A stretch of DNA of 64,000 bases from contig NZ_CP104002.1 of the NCBI RefSeq assembly GCF_029201565.1, positions 2,311,001-2,375,000 of the forward strand, written 5' to 3'. A program made the translations under genes and the position numbers. The DNA comes from Devosia sp. SD17-2 (GTDB taxonomy: Bacteria > Pseudomonadota > Alphaproteobacteria > Rhizobiales > Devosiaceae). A model generated the notes under the pieces. That model was not told the origin of the DNA, made no database searches, and saw only the letters and a list, made by a program, of their open reading frames with translations. Shown here one piece after another: positions 61,207-64,000 of the stretch (positions are counted from its first letter, which is position 1; each line of letters starts with the position of its first letter).

Positions 61207-62646
61207 TCAGATGTTCAGCGCACGTCCATAAGCGTCGAGAACGCTTTCCTTCATAGACTCGCTGAGGGTCGGGTGCGGGAAGATTGTGTGGATGAGCTCT
61301 TCCTCTGTGGTTTCGAGGTTCATTGCCACCACGAAACCCTGGATCAGCTCGGTGACTTCAGCACCAATCATGTGCGCCCCGAGAAGTTCCCCGGTCTTGG
61401 CGTCGAAAATCGTCTTCACGAGGCCATCCGGCTCACCCAGCGCGATCGCTTTGCCGTTGCCCACGAAGGGGAAGCGGCCGACCTTGATCTCGCGTCCGGC
61501 TTCCTTTGCCTTGGCTTCGGTCAGGCCCACGCTGGCAACCTGCGGCTCGCAGTAAGTGCAGCCTGGAACCTTGGACTTGTCGAGGCCATGAACCTTGAGC
61601 CCGGCGATCTTTTCGACGGTGATGACCGCTTCATGCTCGGCCTTATGGGCCAGCATGGGCGGGCCGGCGACGTCGCCAATGGCCCAGATGCCCTCGACGT
61701 TGGTCTTGCCATAACCGTCGATGACAATGGCGCCGCGCTCGGTCTTTACCCCAACAGTCTCAAGGCCGAGGCCTTCGATATTGCACATCACACCAACAGC
61801 CGAGATCAGCTTGTCGCCGGCGATCTCTTGTGTCTTTCCATCCTTGGTCTCGACATGGGCAACAATGCCGTTACCGGTCTTTTCAACCTTGGCGACCTTG
61901 GCTTCCGTCAGAAACTTGATACCGCGCTTTTCGAGGCGCTTGCGGGCAAGCCCGGAAATCTCGGCATCCTCGACCGGCAGGATCTGCGGCAGAAGCTCGA
62001 TCACCGTCACCTCGGCGCCAAACGAACGGTAAAAGGAAGCGAACTCGATGCCGATGGCACCCGAGCCCATCACCACCAGCGACTTGGGCATTTCGGCCGG
62101 CTTCAGCGCCTCGAAATAGGTCCAGATCTTGTCGCCATCCGGCTCGATACCGGGCAGCACGCGCGGACGCGCACCGGTGGCGATGATGATGTTCTTGGCC
62201 TTGTAGGTGCCTTCGCCCAGAGCATTCTTGGGCACCGGGCCCTGCGGCTCGACAATCTTCTTTTTGGTTGGGGAAACCTTCACCTCACCTGGCTTGGTGA
62301 TGGTGGCCTCGCCCCAGATGATGTCGACCTTATTCTTTTTCATCAGGAACTGGACGCCATTGTTCATCTGCGCCGCGATAGCGCGCGAACGCATTACGAT
62401 GCCGTCGAGCTCAAAGCCGAATTTCTCGGCTGTCAGTCCATAATCCTTGGCGTGGCTCATATGGCCGTAGATTTCCGCCGAACGCAGCAGCGCCTTCGTC
62501 GGGATACAGCCCCAGTTGGAGCAGATGCCAGCCATGTGCTCGCGTTCGACAATGGCCACCTTCATGCCCAGCTGCGCGCCACGAATGGCTGCGATATAGC
62601 CGCCGGGGCCGGCGCCGATGACGAGAAGATCGTATTGGTCAGCCAT
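61207..62646 (-). CDS. lpdA: Dihydrolipoyl dehydrogenase (E3)
   Basis: The 479-residue flavoenzyme regenerates lipoyl groups of the pyruvate dehydrogenase complex. It has the FAD motif LLVIGAGPGGYIAAIRGAQLG, redox cysteines in GICSNWGCIPTKALL, a second nucleotide motif SLVVMGSGAIGIEFASFY, WAIGDVAGPPMLAHKAEHE, and the active-site histidine in HTIFPHPTLSESM near the C-terminus. It lies downstream of pdhC with one hydrolase gene between. Confidence 0.97.
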   Translation of the reverse strand: MADQYDLLVIGAGPGGYIAAIRGAQLGMKVAIVEREHMAGICSNWGCIPTKALLRSAEIYGHMSHAKDYGLTAEKFGFELDGIVMRSRAIAAQMNNGVQFLMKKNKVDIIWGEATITKPGEVKVSPTKKKIVEPQGPVPKNALGEGTYKAKNIIIATGARPRVLPGIEPDGDKIWTYFEALKPAEMPKSLVVMGSGAIGIEFASFYRSFGAEVTVIELLPQILPVEDAEISGLARKRLEKRGIKFLTEAKVAKVEKTGNGIVAHVETKDGKTQEIAGDKLISAVGVMCNIEGLGLETVGVKTERGAIVIDGYGKTNVEGIWAIGDVAGPPMLAHKAEHEAVITVEKIAGLKVHGLDKSKVPGCTYCEPQVASVGLTEAKAKEAGREIKVGRFPFVGNGKAIALGEPDGLVKTIFDAKTGELLGAHMIGAEVTELIQGFVVAMNLETTEEELIHTIFPHPTLSESMKESVLDAYGRALNI

Positions 62647-62676
62647 ATTTGGCCTCCACTTGGTCTGTTGGGGTCG

Positions 62677-63318
62677 TCAGAGACCCAGCATTTGTTTGAC
62701 GAGCGGGGCGAGCCCCTCACCGATGGCCCGGGTATTGGCAGGGTCAAGATGAACGCCGTCGCGCGGATCGGCGACGGCAACGCTGGCCGAGTTGAAATAG
62801 CCGACGCCCAGCTCCTGGGCGATGCGGCTGTAATAGAAGTCGAAGAGCTTGGCTTCGTCGGCGCGCGGCGCAAACATCGGATGCAGATCCGCATGATTGG
62901 TTTCGACCGTCAGCGGCGGCGCCACAATGATCACCTGCGGAACCGCCATGCCCGGATCATAGGGATGGGTCTTGATGATCTGCACGAGGCGCTTCATCCC
63001 CATGGCCGCTCCAAAGGCGGTCCCATTGAGATAGATCTTAAGGTCGTTCGTCCCGAGCATGATGATGACGAGATCGAGCGGCTTGTGGCTGTCGAGCAGC
63101 GTCGGCAGCAGCCGGACACCATTGCGATCGCCCGGCGCGGAGAAGTCGTCGAAGGCGGTGGTGCGACCACCCAAGCCTTCAGCGACAACCCGCACCTGGC
63201 CGGCCAACGAGGCCTCAATAACCGAAGGCCAGCGATCTTCATAAGCGTGGCGTGGCCCACCCTGCTCAGGGTTGGAACCAAACGTCAGGCTGTCGCCATA
63301 GGCGAGAATGGTCTTCAT
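62677..63318 (-). CDS. SGNH/GDSL hydrolase (arylesterase-like)
   Basis: The 213-residue esterase-type hydrolase shows block I AYGDSLTFGSNP, block III MLGTNDLK and block V DPRDGVHLDPAN, giving a complete Ser-Asp-His triad with the Gly and Asn oxyanion residues. Enzymes of this type cleave aryl esters, acyl esters or lactones. It has no signal peptide. It is set between pdhC and lpdA, an arrangement repeated in rhizobia, but no role in pyruvate oxidation is known. Confidence 0.92.
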   Translation of the reverse strand: MKTILAYGDSLTFGSNPEQGGPRHAYEDRWPSVIEASLAGQVRVVAEGLGGRTTAFDDFSAPGDRNGVRLLPTLLDSHKPLDLVIIMLGTNDLKIYLNGTAFGAAMGMKRLVQIIKTHPYDPGMAVPQVIIVAPPLTVETNHADLHPMFAPRADEAKLFDFYYSRIAQELGVGYFNSASVAVADPRDGVHLDPANTRAIGEGLAPLVKQMLGL

Positions 63319-63333
63319 GCGCCCTGCCCCTTC

Positions 63334-64000
63334 TTAGGCCAGCATCATCACCGGATTTTCGATCAGGCCCTTGAATACGCCGAGCACTTCCGCGCCGAGC
63401 GCACCGTCAACGGCACGGTGATCGCAGGAGAGCGTGGCGGTCATGAACTGCCCAATCTTGATCTGCCCGTTCTCGGGATAGACGCGCTCTTCACCCGCCC
63501 CGACCGCGAGGATCGTGCCATGCGGCGGGTTGATCACGGCCGCAAAATGCTTGATGCCGAACATGCCCAGATTGGACACGGACGAAGCACCGCCCTGATA
63601 TTCATGCGGCGCCAGCTTCTTGTTGCGAGCGCGGGTCGCCAGATCCTTCACTTCCTCGGAGATCTCGCGAAGGCTCTTCGTATCGCAGCTTTTCACGACC
63701 GGGGTGAAGAGGCCACCCGGCACAGACACGGCAACCGCCACGTCGGACCGCTTATGGTAGAGGATCGAGTCCCCGGCCCAGGTCGCATTTGCCGCCGGCA
63801 CGCGTTGCAGCGCAATCGCCCAGGCCTTCATGATAAAATCATTGACAGAGAGCTTGAAGGCCGGCTTGCCGTCCTTGCCCTTGGGCGCTGAATTATTGAT
63901 CTGCTCGCGCGCGGCCATCAGCGCGTCGATCTTGCAATCGAGCGTGAGGTAGAAGTGCGGAACGGTCTGCTTACTCTCGGTGAGCCGCGCGGCCACCACC
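63334..64000 (-). CDS. pdhC: Pyruvate dehydrogenase E2 (dihydrolipoamide acetyltransferase), 5' end outside window
   Basis: About 221 C-terminal residues are visible and the frame stays open to the window edge, so the lipoyl and E1/E3-binding domains lie outside. The catalytic acyltransferase domain is clear: TVPHFYLTLDCKIDALMAAREQIN, KLSVNDFIMKAWAIALQRVPAAN, and the active-site histidine and aspartate in SCDHRAVDGALGAEVLGVFKGLIENP. It transfers acetyl groups from lipoamide to CoA. LipA and lpdA downstream serve the same complex. Confidence 0.95.
   Translation of the reverse strand, partial: VVAARLTESKQTVPHFYLTLDCKIDALMAAREQINNSAPKGKDGKPAFKLSVNDFIMKAWAIALQRVPAANATWAGDSILYHKRSDVAVAVSVPGGLFTPVVKSCDTKSLREISEEVKDLATRARNKKLAPHEYQGGASSVSNLGMFGIKHFAAVINPPHGTILAVGAGEERVYPENGQIKIGQFMTATLSCDHRAVDGALGAEVLGVFKGLIENPVMMLA

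Noticed and set aside
61141..63891. A 916-codon open frame on the plus strand
   Set aside because: It runs antisense through lpdA, the SGNH hydrolase and pdhC, which have clear motifs. Long antisense frames are expected in GC-rich coding DNA, and its translation shows no domain.
1..64000. Search for tRNA, rRNA, CRISPR arrays, insertion sequences and phage genes
   Set aside because: No tRNA-like T-arm contexts, regularly spaced repeats, transposase or integrase motifs were seen when reading both strands.

Overview
The window is GC-rich chromosomal DNA of an alphaproteobacterium, most likely Hyphomicrobiales (Rhizobiales). The right-hand third carries a gene order I know from that order: pdhC-(SGNH)-lpdA, glsB, lipA, COQ10/START, cinA, ispDF, dusB, ntrB-ntrC, ntrY-ntrX, hfq-hflX. 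The Ku genes and the PQQ/ABC loci fit a Devosia- or Pelagibacterium-like member, but that genus-level guess is inference. I see no tRNA, rRNA, CRISPR array, insertion sequence or phage gene.

Left part (1-5.3 kb): the end of an FAD/NAD(P)-binding protein, a MOSC protein, and a threonine catabolic pair (kbl-tdh) read divergently from an XRE-cupin regulator, with two CCG-N6-CGG operator-like sites between them. Tdh has lost all four structural-zinc cysteines. From 5.3 to 12 kb, on the minus strand, lies PQQ locus A: a quinoprotein alcohol dehydrogenase, its cytochrome c, two MoxJ/XoxJ-like periplasmic binding proteins, an ABC-2 type transporter and a catalytically dead site-2-protease-like membrane protein. 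A pseudoazurin follows at 12.3 kb. From 13 to 16.2 kb are four poorly known genes: a secreted protein, a membrane ankyrin-repeat protein, a small cytosolic protein, and a secreted protein whose signal peptide is out of frame.

Middle part (16.3-33.8 kb): a FadR-type regulator faces a ten-gene operon (peptide ABC transporter, DAO-type oxidoreductase, two gamma-glutamyltransferases, a Rid protein, a BASS transporter), which looks like uptake and breakdown of a gamma-glutamyl or peptide-like compound. Then come an ECF sigma/anti-sigma pair, a Bax-inhibitor-like protein, ExoD and two DUF21/CBS proteins. From 34 to 40.5 kb is PQQ locus B, with the same seven kinds of gene as locus A but with two blocks in swapped order. 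Both dehydrogenases keep the Asp-x-Asp pair associated with lanthanide use, while other metal-ligand positions have changed.

Right part (40.7-64 kb): two convergent Ku genes and a UvrD-type helicase (end joining), mazG, hflX-hfq, the two nitrogen two-component systems separated by an opposite-strand DMT transporter, dusB, ispDF, a PncC-type cinA, a monooxygenase-like small protein, a START-domain protein, lipA, glsB, a Gfo/Idh oxidoreductase, lpdA, an SGNH hydrolase and the end of pdhC. A recurring feature is a palindrome at or across the stop codons wherever two genes converge.
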